Assembly: GCA_035771175.1 (NCBI GenBank)
Contig: CM069598.1
Location: forward strand, 13,808,539-13,872,538
Source: Paratinospora sagittata
Taxonomy: Eukaryota; Streptophyta; Magnoliopsida; Ranunculales; Menispermaceae
Reading direction: 5' to 3'
Length of the DNA stretch: 64,000 nt
Shown here: in pieces, positions 22,640 to 34,201 of the stretch
Numbering within the stretch: the stretch's first letter is position 1
Layout: each line of letters begins with the position of its first letter
The notes under the pieces: generated by a model
Databases searched by the model: none
What the model was told of the DNA's origin: nothing
Seen by the model: only the letters and a program-made list of their open reading frames with translations
Translations under genes and position numbers: made by a program

Positions 22640-25021
22640 ATGGAAGCTAAACTTACTTCATTGTTCTTTCTTTCCACTCTGTTAACAACTTTCTTCTCTT
22701 TCAAAGCACTTCTCTGCAGTGCTGCTGATTCCATTTTTCCAGGCCAATCATTTACAGGAAACCAGACCATAGTCTCTCAAGGTGGCAACTTTGAACTTGG
22801 TTTCTTCACTCCAGGTAATTCTCAAAATTACTATGTAGGCATCTGGTTCAAGAAAGTCTCAGTTCAAACAGTTGTTTGGGTTGCCAACAGAGATCAACCT
22901 CTTAGAGATTCATCTTCTTCAGAGCTCAAACTTTTAGAAAATGGAAATCTAGTCCTCGTCAACCAGTTCAAAATCCGAATTTGGTCAACCAACACTACCT
23001 CAAACTCCTTGCATTCCTCTAAATTAGTAATGGGGGATGATGGGAATCTTATTTTAAGAGACGGGTCGGATCCGTCTGTTGTAATTTGGCAGAGTTTCGA
23101 TCATTTCACCGATACAATGCTGCCGGGTGGAAAACTGAGGTATGATAATCGTGCGAATAAAGGGCAGAAGATTACTTCTTGGAAAAATTCCGAGGACCCT
23201 TCTCGGGGGATCTTTTCTTTAGAGGCAGAGAAAAATGGTGAGCATATTGGCGTGTGGAATGGAACTCGTAAGTATTGGACTAGTGGACTCTGGAATGGGC
23301 AGAGTTACAGCTCTACTCCTGAGATGCAGGTCCGTTATCTCTTCAATTCCAGCTTCATTACGAACGAGAACGAGAGCTATTTCACTTACTCAGCTTATAA
23401 CAAGTCCTTGGTTTCTAGATATGTGATGGACTTGTCCGGGCAAAACAAGCAATTTTTATGGTCGGAAGATACTAAGAGATGGAACTTGATTTGGTCTCGA
23501 CCACTAAGGCAATGTGATGTTTATGGTCTGTGTGGAGCTTTTGGAATCTGCGTGGAAAACCGTGTTTCCTCCTGTCAATGTTTGCCTGGTTTTGAAGTAC
23601 ACTCTCCAAAAGATTGGAACTTGCAAGATTATTCTAATGGTTGTGTAAGGCAAACCCCTTTGCTATGTGGGAATAAAGACAGGTTTTCTATAATGTCCAA
23701 TATAAAATTGCCTACGAATTCGGTTTCTTTGGCAGTTGAGAGTGCTGAAAATTGCAATTTGGCGTGCTTGAACAACTGTTCATGCAGTGCTTATGCTTAC
23801 ACTAATGGGTGTTTAACATGGTATGGGAATATGTTAAATACGCAGCAACTTGAAAGTGGTGGTGACAATTTATATCTCAGACTTGCTGCTTCTGAGATCT
23901 TAAGTTCTGGTACTAAAGTTTCAATTATTTTGGCCATCTTGTGTTCATTTTTTGTAATTATAGGTATTGTGGTCTGCATTTTTATATCAATCTGCGTGTG
24001 GAACGTGAAGAAATCAGCTGGAACGTCAGAGACAGTAAGGGGCTCTTCGATGCCAGTGCATCATAACGGATTTCTAACAGCATTTAAATACAAAGACTTG
24101 AAGCTTGCTACCAAGAAATTCTCAGAGAAGGTAGGAGTTGGTAGCTTTGGTTGTGTCTTCAAAGGAACATTACCAGATTCAACTTCCATTGCCGTGAAGA
24201 AGCTTGAAGGTGTCATTCAGGGAGAGAAGCAATTCCGAAGCGAGGTAAGCACTCTCGGGTTAATTCAGCACGTTAATCTCGTTCGCTTACGTGGGTTCTG
24301 CTCCGAATCAACTAAAAGAATGTTGGTCTATGACTTCATGCCAAATGGTTCTCTACAGTCACATTTATTTCATCAAAACGATTCAAAAGTTTTGAACTGG
24401 AAGACAAGATACCAAGTTGCAGTTGGGACAGCAAGAGGGTTGGCTTATCTCCATGAGGGATGCCGAGATTGTATCATACATTGTGATATCAAGCCGGAGA
24501 ACATACTTTTGGATGGTGATTTCAGTCCTAAAGTGGCAGATTTTGGTTTGGCAAAGCTTCTGGGCCGAGAATTTAGTCGTGTTCTAACGACTATGAGAGG
24601 AACAATAGGCTATCTTGCACCAGAATGGAGCTCAGGTGTGGCCATCACAACCAAAGCTGATGTCTATAGCTATGGAATGATGCTTTTTGAGATTATCTCA
24701 GGAAGAAGAAACTTGAAGCAATCTAAAGATGGGAAGGTCTGGTTCTTTCCTACATGGGCAGCAGGTAAGATATCTGAGGGTAAGGAAGTGGTTTCTATAC
24801 TGGATGACAAGTTGAAAGGGAAAGCAGACATCGAAGAGCTTACAAGAGCATACAAAGTTGCTTGTTGGTGCATTCAAGAAGAAGCGGTTGCAAGGCCATC
24901 AATGGGGCAAGTTGTTCAGATTCTTGAAGGCTTTTTAGAAGTGAATCCTCCTCCAATTCTGAGGCATCTTCAAGTTCTTGTAAAGAATGAGGAATTCATA
25001 AATTTCTTTTCTGATTTTTAG
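22640..25021 (+). CDS. G-type lectin S-domain receptor-like Ser/Thr kinase, copy 1 (intronless)
   Basis: 793 residues from the ATG at 22640, which gives a typical signal peptide (MEAKLTSLFFLSTLLTTFFS). In-frame ATGs at 22556 and 22622 would add 28 or 6 residues. Order: B-lectin (FPGQSFTGNQTIVSQGGNFE, IWSTNTTSNS), S-locus glycoprotein region with CDVYGLCGAFGIC, PAN/apple domain with paired Cys (CNLACLNNCSCSAYAY), a membrane segment at about 425-451, then kinase. Kinase motifs: VGVGSFGCVFKG (about 497), IAVKKLEG, HCDIKPENILL (about 614, Cys before the catalytic Asp, so a non-RD kinase), ADFGLAKLLG, LAPEW. It resembles At2g19130-type SD2 kinases, which sit in the plasma membrane; the ligand is unknown. 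A paralogue lies at 34202 in the same orientation. Confidence 0.95.
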   Translation: MEAKLTSLFFLSTLLTTFFSFKALLCSAADSIFPGQSFTGNQTIVSQGGNFELGFFTPGNSQNYYVGIWFKKVSVQTVVWVANRDQPLRDSSSSELKLLENGNLVLVNQFKIRIWSTNTTSNSLHSSKLVMGDDGNLILRDGSDPSVVIWQSFDHFTDTMLPGGKLRYDNRANKGQKITSWKNSEDPSRGIFSLEAEKNGEHIGVWNGTRKYWTSGLWNGQSYSSTPEMQVRYLFNSSFITNENESYFTYSAYNKSLVSRYVMDLSGQNKQFLWSEDTKRWNLIWSRPLRQCDVYGLCGAFGICVENRVSSCQCLPGFEVHSPKDWNLQDYSNGCVRQTPLLCGNKDRFSIMSNIKLPTNSVSLAVESAENCNLACLNNCSCSAYAYTNGCLTWYGNMLNTQQLESGGDNLYLRLAASEILSSGTKVSIILAILCSFFVIIGIVVCIFISICVWNVKKSAGTSETVRGSSMPVHHNGFLTAFKYKDLKLATKKFSEKVGVGSFGCVFKGTLPDSTSIAVKKLEGVIQGEKQFRSEVSTLGLIQHVNLVRLRGFCSESTKRMLVYDFMPNGSLQSHLFHQNDSKVLNWKTRYQVAVGTARGLAYLHEGCRDCIIHCDIKPENILLDGDFSPKVADFGLAKLLGREFSRVLTTMRGTIGYLAPEWSSGVAITTKADVYSYGMMLFEIISGRRNLKQSKDGKVWFFPTWAAGKISEGKEVVSILDDKLKGKADIEELTRAYKVACWCIQEEAVARPSMGQVVQILEGFLEVNPPPILRHLQVLVKNEEFINFFSDF

Positions 25022-26734
25022 TTGAGAATGTTCTATAATTGAAACTATTTTTATTTTGAAATTGCTTCAATAATTGATATAGCAATTTTACAATCATGCT
25101 AATATTGCAAACTAGATGATTCCTTCGCTTCATTTTCTCTTCCGTATTTCTTTTAAGGTCTGATTGGTAGCTGAAAAAATGAAGATTTTAAAATCACATT
25201 TTTCAGCATTTGGTTGACAAAAAGAAGTTAAGAAAAAGATTTTCTGGCCTCCCCTTAACACGGATTGCTCTTAAAAATGGGTTTTTTTTTTTTTCCACAA
25301 GGTCATGAGGTGTTGTATGTGCATCCATATTCGACCCATCATGCCATATCGTATCAAGAGTACGATTAAAAACTAAGAATCATAGGTAGCAGAATTTAAA
25401 GTAGTTATATAATATGATACTATAATTAAGATCGAATTCAATATTACGGTCCTATGGTAGCGAAAAAAAAGTTAATATCATGACACCATAATTACAAAAA
25501 GAATCAAAAGGTATCTATATCCAAAAAAAAGAAGTCAAAATGCTACGCATTACACTTCAGGTTGTAGATCGATGTAGTCAGCAACAACAATTGACTCCTC
25601 TTCATCCGGATAGTCGTAGTAAAAGTCGACCAATGCCTCCGTCTCAAGCGGTTGACCCTTTGAAAAAAGATAATATGAAAAGAAGGGTAAGCCTAAATCC
25701 ACGTGGCTCGCAAGTAACTATCATTTCCAAAACCAATTTACTATAGGAGGGAAGGGAAAATTACAAGTTTGGTGAAGTTTTTCTTGTTAAATTGTGCTTT
25801 TACTTTTAATTCATGAAAAATGATTCTAGGTATTATTTCTTTTTCTACTATACCACAATTTTGGATTCTATATCCATATTTTTATTATTATTATTTTTCT
25901 TTTCTCACTCTATGTTTGACATTGTCTTAATTAAATTTTCTAAATCTTAGGATTTATGCCAATAAGCAGGTTAATTTCTTAATATCTTACAGAGAAAATC
26001 ATCATTTACCATTTACTAATTATGAGAATTAAACAAGCAAATAAAATACATAAAGAAATTATAATTTTGTATGATGATGTCGAAACAATGATCAGAATAT
26101 CTCAATAATGCATGCCTCGTATGCCAATTTAACACCATCATAATAAAAATTGCAGTGATAATAGAAAGGTGACAAGTCAGAACATCTGCGTCCATACACA
26201 GTGTGCCTCATGAATCCTCCTAATATCGAGCACACTAATCAATGACATACCTTAGGGTCCAATCTCTTAGCATTTATTTAAGTTTTAACTTTAGCCACGA
26301 TAAGAACCTTGTCCCATAAATTACTTTCTTTTGACCACTAGGTATACGACTGATTTTGCAACACCCCAGTTAGGGTATCATGTTCCTCATTTTAACCGAG
26401 CGAGGAAGTTTTTGTTAGAACTCTAAATTATTTACCTTTGGAGAGAGCCGCCATTACTCCCAACTTCAACATTTCTGCATGAAGTGTTCGTAGCTACTAC
26501 GCTAGCTAGTTGCACTCAACCACTTATAATCCGCTCAACATCCAAGTGGTACAACCCCTACTGGATGTACCCGTTAGGAGGGAACGAGAACCGACTAATT
26601 CGCTGGTCAGACAGTTGACCCACTAATCCGCTTGTCAAACGGTAATATGATATCTATAGAGACTCTAGAGATCCAGGATCGACGTGACCCTCGTGTGTGT
26701 GCCTATCAGGCAAACATGTATCCTAGGGCCTGAT
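25022..26734. other. AT-rich intergenic DNA, no gene seen
   Basis: No coding exon recognised. From about 26160 to 26734 base composition becomes more even and the text looks like repeat-derived (LTR-type) DNA, but I cannot assign it to a family. The ORF at 25540-25746 lacks motifs. Confidence 0.4.
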
Positions 26735-27280
26735 CACTCCATTCTTTTAATTATTAATCACATTTTATAATTTGGAAGTTTGATTAATGCAGCTCCATAT
26801 TGTGCGGAATCGTGGTAAAGTATGAAAGAAAAAATAAGACAACAATTTTAACGTGGTTCGGCAAATTGCCTACGTCCACGGGAGACAACAAACTTGTATT
26901 ATCAGAGAATACAAACTACACCCTTAGGTGAATCTTACAGATTGGATCTCTTAAATAGATCTCTCAGAATAGAACTCTCTGATTCTCAGGAATGAATTTT
27001 GAAGAATGAAGTTAAGCTCTATTTATAGGTGTAATCAGGGGTATTTTCGTAATTATAAATATATTATTTTAATATATTTATATTTAAATAAAAAAGCTTT
27101 CGGCGCGTGGCGGCCGAATTCGGCGCCACTTTTTCCTTTCTACGCGCGGCGGCCACATTCGGCGCCTCTTGTCTGCCACGCCTCCTTTTCCTTGTCTGCC
27201 ACGCCACATGTGGGTGGTCCCTACACTCCATTCTTTTAATCATTAATCACATTTTATCATTTGGAAGTTTGATCAATGCA
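26735..27280. repeat. 57-bp tandem repeat pair split by a solo LTR
   Basis: CACTCCATTCTTTTAAT... at 26735-26791 recurs at 27224-27280 with 3 differences in 57 bases. Removing the LTR at 26798-27225 and one target copy makes the two units nearly adjacent, so a tandem pair existed before the insertion. Confidence 0.75.
26798..27225 (-). mobile_element. Solo LTR, 428 bp, TSD CTCCA
   Basis: Flanked by CTCCA at 26793-26797 and 27226-27230. It ends in TACA and contains the recurrent plant LTR words AACGTGGTTCGGC and CCTACGTCCACGG, plus a TATA-like CTCTATTTATAGG near 27019. No internal region or partner LTR is visible. The start (TATTGTGCGG) is not a clean TG. The strand is a guess. Confidence 0.65.
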
Positions 27281-29664
27281 TCAATATGCAAGTGATCAAT
27301 AAATCACGAAAAACTATGCATAAATGCGTGTAAATGCACGTAAAATATAAGTAGAATATTCTATGAAAATTATCCTTCTTGAAATACAATATTCCTATAT
27401 GATGCAAAAATCAAATCTCAGTAATTGATTAATTTATCGTCTTCATAGCTTAGTTGTATATTATTTAATATCTTTAAGAATAATATTAATCTTTTATGTC
27501 TCTCTATCACCTTCTCTTAAATGAGTTGGTGTATGATAATGTAGTCGCCTAAGCGGTTGGAATTAGGGACCATTGATCAATCTTTGAAGGGTGGGGATCA
27601 ACCGTCTTCGTCAACTAATCAATAATTTAAGAAAACTCTTACGAATAATCACAATAAATCATCGGATTTAAATAATACTTAAAATATCGATAAAACTGTA
27701 ATAACTAGGTTATACTTCATTTGATATAATAGTTTATTATTTCATAAAAACTTATCTCAATATATATAAAGTGAGACATGTTACGTGCATTCACAGATAA
27801 CATTTTTCAACCTTAGAGTCATATAGGCAAAATAGTCATATTTTTATGTTTTATTTTAGTTATTATCTTTGAATTTTTACAACGAAAAGCCTTACTAAGA
27901 TTTTATTCTTATTTATTAATATTTTATCAATTATTTGATACCAAGGGCATTATAGTAATTTTTCATTATCTTTGGGATATATATCTTATCTGGGTTTGCA
28001 TCCAAAATTAGGTATGAAGCTTAATTAAGCTTGGTTGAATAAATTAATTGTCTCATGTTTATTAAAGTTGTACTAAGTTGGCTAATTGGACTCATAAGGT
28101 TTCAATTAATTTAAATGGGGTCAAGTCAATGAAGCTTGATTGAGTTGATTAAGCCTACGGATTAATTGAAATTAGAATTATTTAGCCCAAATCGACTTTG
28201 ATCAATTCAAATTAAATTAAATTGACTAATTAGATTCATGGTTAGGTTTAGTTAATTAAATTTAGTTAGTTAAACATCTATTCAATCCAATATTAACTTA
28301 TTGGTTCAGTTAGATGAGAGGTTTTGATTTGCATTGTAATTAATTTAGTCTAATAGAATTTAATTAAATTAATTTCGACTTATGAGGTTAAAAATGACAA
28401 AATTTAGTTGAGCTATCTTGTTATATTTCTATAGTTTAACAAATTTATATTTTCTTGTTTTCTAAATTGATATTTTAGGCCACATGAAAATAAGTTGCAC
28501 TTATTCACCAATTTAATGAAGCCAAATTTTTGGAAATACATTATTTTATCATAGCCTAAGATTTAACTCAAATTAATGTATTCATTTTCATTTTTCCTAT
28601 TTGGGGCAAGTCCTATTAAAGGTAGGTTAGTCAAGTGCCTGCTTTAGCATCAAATAGGACTCAAATTGGTCAAGTCAAAGGGGTCTTGACCTGGTCAAAA
28701 TTGGTCAACAGTTTACTATTCATCATCTTCCTCATTTAACATTGTAACGGCATGTTTTCCAACACTTTTTCTCCTCATTTGTCTCCCATATTCCTTGCTC
28801 ATTTCCACCACATGGATCCTCATATCCCTTCTCCAACATTCGTATTTTTAATTCATCAATCCCATAGATTCAATCAGACTCAGTTTTATGGTGAACTTTT
28901 GTTCCAAACATTGGTTGAAAATCAGCCTGTCCGCCCCTTTAATTTTCATGGTGGACAGGCACTGTTTCATGCTGGTTTTAGCATGGATCCCACCATTATT
29001 TTTCCCATTTCTAAAAACAAATCTCTTCTCTAATTGTCATACTTTGAACCCCACCAACCCACAGCTCCAATGGGTTTGATTTGGAAGTAGAAAAACTGAA
29101 TCAAACATGGGCTGTTACAACAATTATCTTATTTTCCATTTCGACCAGCCACGTTCCTACCCATTTTTCTCTTATTTACCCCTTCTATTTTGTTCTACTC
29201 TCTTCCCATTTCTCTTTCCCATACTTCCTATTCTCGACCTACCTAACCCATGGTTTCAATTGCATCCATTCAAAGGGTGAAAAGTTTCCCTAAACATGGG
29301 TTGAAAATCAGCATGGTCCGTCCCCAATTTTTTTTTTTTTAATGGCGAGTAGGCACTGATTCACCACATTGTAAGCATTGATACTCTAGTCTTATTCCTC
29401 TCTTATCACTATAATGTCGTCTCTAATCTTCCTACTTTAAAAATCATCACCCCACGGCCTGGCAACCTGATGTATGTAAGTAGATTATATATGCTCCATG
29501 CAGCAAACCTAAGCTAGACATTAGAAAAAACTAATACAATAATAACATAGGTTAAGTAACGGAAAGAAATCAGTATTTAAAATAGAAGTACTTATTCAGT
29601 TAAAAGAGCTTCTTGTTCTTACCCTCGTTTTCTCTTTTTTTTTTTTTTTAGCTGGTCATGTTAG
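27281..29664. other. AT-rich intergenic DNA with a diverged local duplication
   Basis: No gene found. GAAAATCAGCCTGTCCG...GGACAGGCACTG (about 28918-28970) has a diverged copy at about 29300-29355 (GAAAATCAGCATGGTCCG...GAGTAGGCACTG). The ORFs at 28752-29293 overlap this duplication and look random. Region 28000-28500 is rich in TTAATT/AATTAA words. Confidence 0.4.
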
Positions 29665-30237
29665 TGTTGGGAAAATCGATGGTTGTAAAGAAATAAATTC
29701 TAAAAACCCAGGACAATTTCCCAAACTAAGAATACAACAAAGATAACACTAAAAGATTTTAGCGTGGAAAACCCTCTTGAAAATGAGTTAAAAACCACGG
29801 GACCCGTAGGCCGCTTAGAAACTTCCACTATAATCAAATGGGATTACAAACTTCACCCTTAGGTGGATCTCTCACAAATATACACTAATTATGTATCTTC
29901 AATTTGTGGATAACACTTCACAAATTGGCTCACACTTTTTCTTCTCAAAGAAACTCTCTTTGAGGCTCTTTAGATCTCTAGAATTAGATCTCTCTGAATA
30001 TTTGATCTCTCTCAGATGATTTTGAAGAATGAAATTAAGGCTCTATTTATAGAGTTAATGAAGGGCAATTTCGTAATTAAAAAAAATCAAATATTTCAAC
30101 GCTCCCACGTGAAATGTGCTGGTCGCCCACGAGGAAGAGTTGATTTTGTTGCTTCTTCAACAACCTTGTTTTCCCATGTGAAGTCCATGCAACCATGCAT
30201 GAATTTTGTTTGCTACAGTATGAGGTGGACCCCATCA
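29665..30237 (-). mobile_element. Solo LTR, 573 bp, TSD GTTAG
   Basis: Starts TGTTGGGAAAATCG, ends GGACCCCATCA, with GTTAG on both sides (29660-29664 and 30238-30242). It contains AGCGTGGAAAACCC, a TATA-like CTCTATTTATAGAG near 30040, and TTCACCCTTAGGTGGAT, words shared with the solo LTR at 26798 and typical of plant LTRs. No internal region is present. The strand is uncertain. Confidence 0.75.
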
Positions 30238-30242
30238 GTTAG

Positions 30243-33200
30243 AGAAATGTGAAGAGAAAGGCTCTTTTCTGGTCTATTATGACTTAAGGGAGCCATTTTA
30301 AAATTCACATATATTGGGATGAAGTGCAATATTATAATAAAATTTAAGGATGCATGACAATTTTTTTTTTTTTTTGCTTGATACTTGTATTCTCTTGTCT
30401 CAATGAGAGATCAATATTTTTAGTCATCTGATATGATGCACCTTGATTTATGAATCCGACCTTTAGTTGCGTGTTTAACAGTAAAATTTAATTTTTACAC
30501 TGTTAAATCGTTTGAAGTCCAATTCAAGCGTGATCAGTTGCGTTGGAATCGATCGATTTAGTATAAATTTCATTTCAAAATTCTTAATAATTTAAAATTT
30601 GATATTTTACTTTTTGAAAGGTCTAAAAGTTGTCACAGTGAACTAGTCAACAAAAAATATATAACCTGTAACGTTAAAATAAATTGACGTTAGGTTGAAC
30701 AATAAGGGATAATTTTAACTCACAGGTCAGAAATATTAACTGAAATTGATAGCAAGGCCATAATTTTACATTTCTGCTATAAATATACGGCTAAATATCA
30801 CACTCTATTTTGTCATTGTAATTTTCATAGGTGAAAAAAAAAAAATCTTTCCATGAAATTTTTTTTCCACAACAATTTAAAATGGTTAAAGCTATCCGAT
30901 TGAATGACCAACAATCATGAGAAGATTTTTTTCGTATTAATGAAAGAACCGAGAAAGTTTTTTCAAGAGAATTCTCTTGCGAAAATTAATCAAAAGCTAT
31001 ATAATATGTGGAAACTGCTATCTATCAACAAAACAATAATATGTAATATAAGATGGAGAGATGTTTACAAGGAAAGATAAACAGCTTAAAAAAATAAAAA
31101 ATAAAAAACACAAAATAGCTTAAAGGAAATGTGACGTTGGTTGTCCTAGCTTCATAAAAAACATTTCTTAAAATCATATATTTTTATATCCTTATTGGAT
31201 TTTGTAAGTATAAACTATTGACTCCACCTCTAAATAAAAAACCTAAGAGGTATTTTTCTTCTTTTTTAAACAAACTAATCCTCATCTTCTCATATATTAT
31301 TGAACCGTTTGAGTTGACCTTTTTACTAAATATATTATATAATCTTATTTATACTTAATTTTTTAACACGTAGTTACCACCTTTTTGTACAATTTATTCT
31401 TCTTTAAAACAAGATATTTATATTTATATAGTCAACGATCAACCTCATGTTGCTTTCTTTTTCTTATTTTTATTTTTTGTTAATTAATCTTTTTTTAAAA
31501 ATAAGACTAAATCTTTTAAACTAGAGGATATTGGCGGCCATTTAACGAATTTCTCTTTCTCAATCAAAATATATCAAAAATAAGGCTCGAACTTCGGATT
31601 AGTCTCTTAACCTGTTTATGGCTAGCTCTCGTTATCAAGAACAACCCTTGGTTTGTAACGTTTATGTTGCTTTCGCCAAAAATAATCTTCGCTTTTTAGT
31701 ATTTCTCGGGTTCAAAAACAAGTTTGTGAGATCTCCGTATTTAATACGCTTTTAGTGGACACTTATACTATTTTTGGCGTGTTTGACTTCATAATTCACA
31801 AGGCTCGTCAAACTCGAGGATTGTGATCATCTATCAATAAACTGTCAATGTCAATCTCGCTGTCTATTTATTTATTAATTCTCAGCCATACATTTTGAGC
31901 TCAAACTATAGATGCTGCCAAAAGCTGATGGCTTTTTACCTTATTTATTAATAAGTTACTTATTATTACTTTTTAACTATAATTTTAAAATTTTTAACTT
32001 TTTTATCCTTTAAAAAAAAGAGTAATTTTTTTTTATTTATTACTCTTTTTTTTAAAGAATTTATTTATTTATTAATTTTAACTATTAATTAAAAAAAAAC
32101 TCACCTCAAGCATGAGGTTACATAATCTATATTATTATAATAAAAATACTTAAAAAAGTTTATGACATGGCTATTTTTGTCAAACTTTTAAAATTAGCCT
32201 TTTTTTTTTAAAAAGACAAAATTGACTTTTAAAACTTATATATATATTTTTTTAAATTTAGCTATGGGGTTGATAGGATAATTTATATAATTCTCGCTCC
32301 CTTCACTCCTATTTTAAATTAACTTACTTTCACTTTTATCTTTTCTACTTTAATAATTTTAATATTTTACTATTTTTACCTTCTTTTTATTTATAAACAA
32401 AAGGCATTTTAAGTAATTTAATACAAATAAAATAAATATAATAATAATAATAATAATTATATATGTTTCATTTGATAAATCTTAATTGATTATTTCTAAG
32501 TCTATCAATTTAATTGGCACTAATTTTATTATTTTTAATATTTTAGTTCATATCCAGATTAATATGTATATTTGGGTTACTTTTAATTAATTTATTAACT
32601 TTTTTTTTTCCTTACTAATTAGCATATATGTTCTATGCATAATAGTAGATGTATAACGGAATAAGCTACTGATTATTGACTATTACTTTATTTCTTGTTG
32701 TATCTTGATATTTTGGAACATTTATAATGTATATAAAAAATATATACACAATTTAGAATAGTAGGAAAAAGAAAAAAAAAGATTTCAATATAAAGGAACT
32801 GATAAAAAAAGAAAAAAGAAAAAAAAGAAAAAAAAAGATTTATTTATTTATTTATTTTCGCAAACAGAAAGGAAGTGATCTAAGATATAGTTCTCCTAAA
32901 ATTATAATATGCCAACTTATCAATCCTTCCCTCCTATTAATACTCTGTTTTAATTTGCAGTTAATTGCTATACATATCTATATTACTTAAATAAAATAAA
33001 TCTATTTCATCAACCTTCATTCACTATGTGACCATTTTTACTAAACTTTCAAAATTGGCCTTTGAAATTTATCTTTTATCATTTCTTTTAAACATTAGTC
33101 ATGAGATCAGTACAGTAATTTAAAAACTCCTACTTCCCTCAACTTTTATTTTATTTTATTTTTAGGCTATTTTACATTTAATTTATCTTTTTTTTTATCT

Positions 33201-34201
33201 TTTTTAATTCTAATATTTTATGACTTTTTATGCTCTTTCGCTATTTACAAATGAAAAAAAACATTTTTTAGTAGTTTAACGTAAACAATATTACTATAAG
33301 TAAAATGACAAGAATTTAATCAATAAAAAAGAAAAATAAATAAATATGTGCACATAACACATATCACAACTGCTTTATAACCAACAAGTGATAGTTTAGT
33401 TAGTTAAAAAATTGAATATTAATAGATTTTAAGGTTCAAGTCTTAAGTTTGAGCCTAAGCATATTTTCATTTATCCGCCTCTATCGGAAGAATCAACCTA
33501 AACACTTCTGTCATATACAAGGCCTAAAAAATTAATTTCACTAAAAAAAAGAAGAAGACATCTCCGGGATCCAGGAAAATGGGTAATTCATAAAAAAAAA
33601 ACAACTACTTTCATATATATATATATATATATATTAATCTAAATTTAAGAATAGAATGATCATGTTGTAACATTGAGTAATTGTACATAATGTAAATAGT
33701 TTTTAATTGCAAAATAACCCTTGAAAATCAGTTTATTTTAAGAAAATAACTGATAAATTAACCTACAATGAGTAAAAGTAAAGTAAATAATCTAAGGCAT
33801 CATCCCTCAACAACTATATACCAAGAAAAATGTACCAAATCTCTTAAAGAGTTGTCTCGGCTAACTTATGAAAAGGTTAGTGCCCACTGGTCACTGGGAC
33901 AGGCACTTAATCTTCAGAAAATCAAACTTTAGTGAATCTATGTTTAAATACAGAAAACGTAATTTAAATACAGAAGAGAAAACTTATAGTTGAAACTCAA
34001 TAAAATTGTCAAACACACAATTAGAAAAACTTGTATGAATTGAAGAATTTATTAATGACTTGAAAATAACAGCACATGACGACTTCCGGGCAAACTAATT
34101 CCACCATAAAAATTCCACTGAAAGGACATCACTACTAATCATCTTCTTGTTTCAACCCGGCCAGCCTTGAAAACCCAAACCTACGCTCAGCTCCTCCAGC
34201 C
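30243..34201. other. AT-rich intergenic DNA upstream of the second receptor kinase
   Basis: No gene found. A diverged duplication offset by about 860 bases is visible: about 32160-32440 against about 33020-33290. Shared phrases include CAAACTTTTAAAATTAGCC / TAAACTTTCAAAATTGGCC, then a TTTTATCTTTT...TAATATTTTA stretch. A tRNA-like B-box word (AGGTTCAAGTC, near 33430) was seen without a full SINE structure. A TA microsatellite is at about 33615-33635. Confidence 0.4.

Noticed and set aside
33385..33560. SINE candidate with AGGTTCAAGTC
   Set aside because: Only a B-box-like word is clear; no tail or target duplication found.
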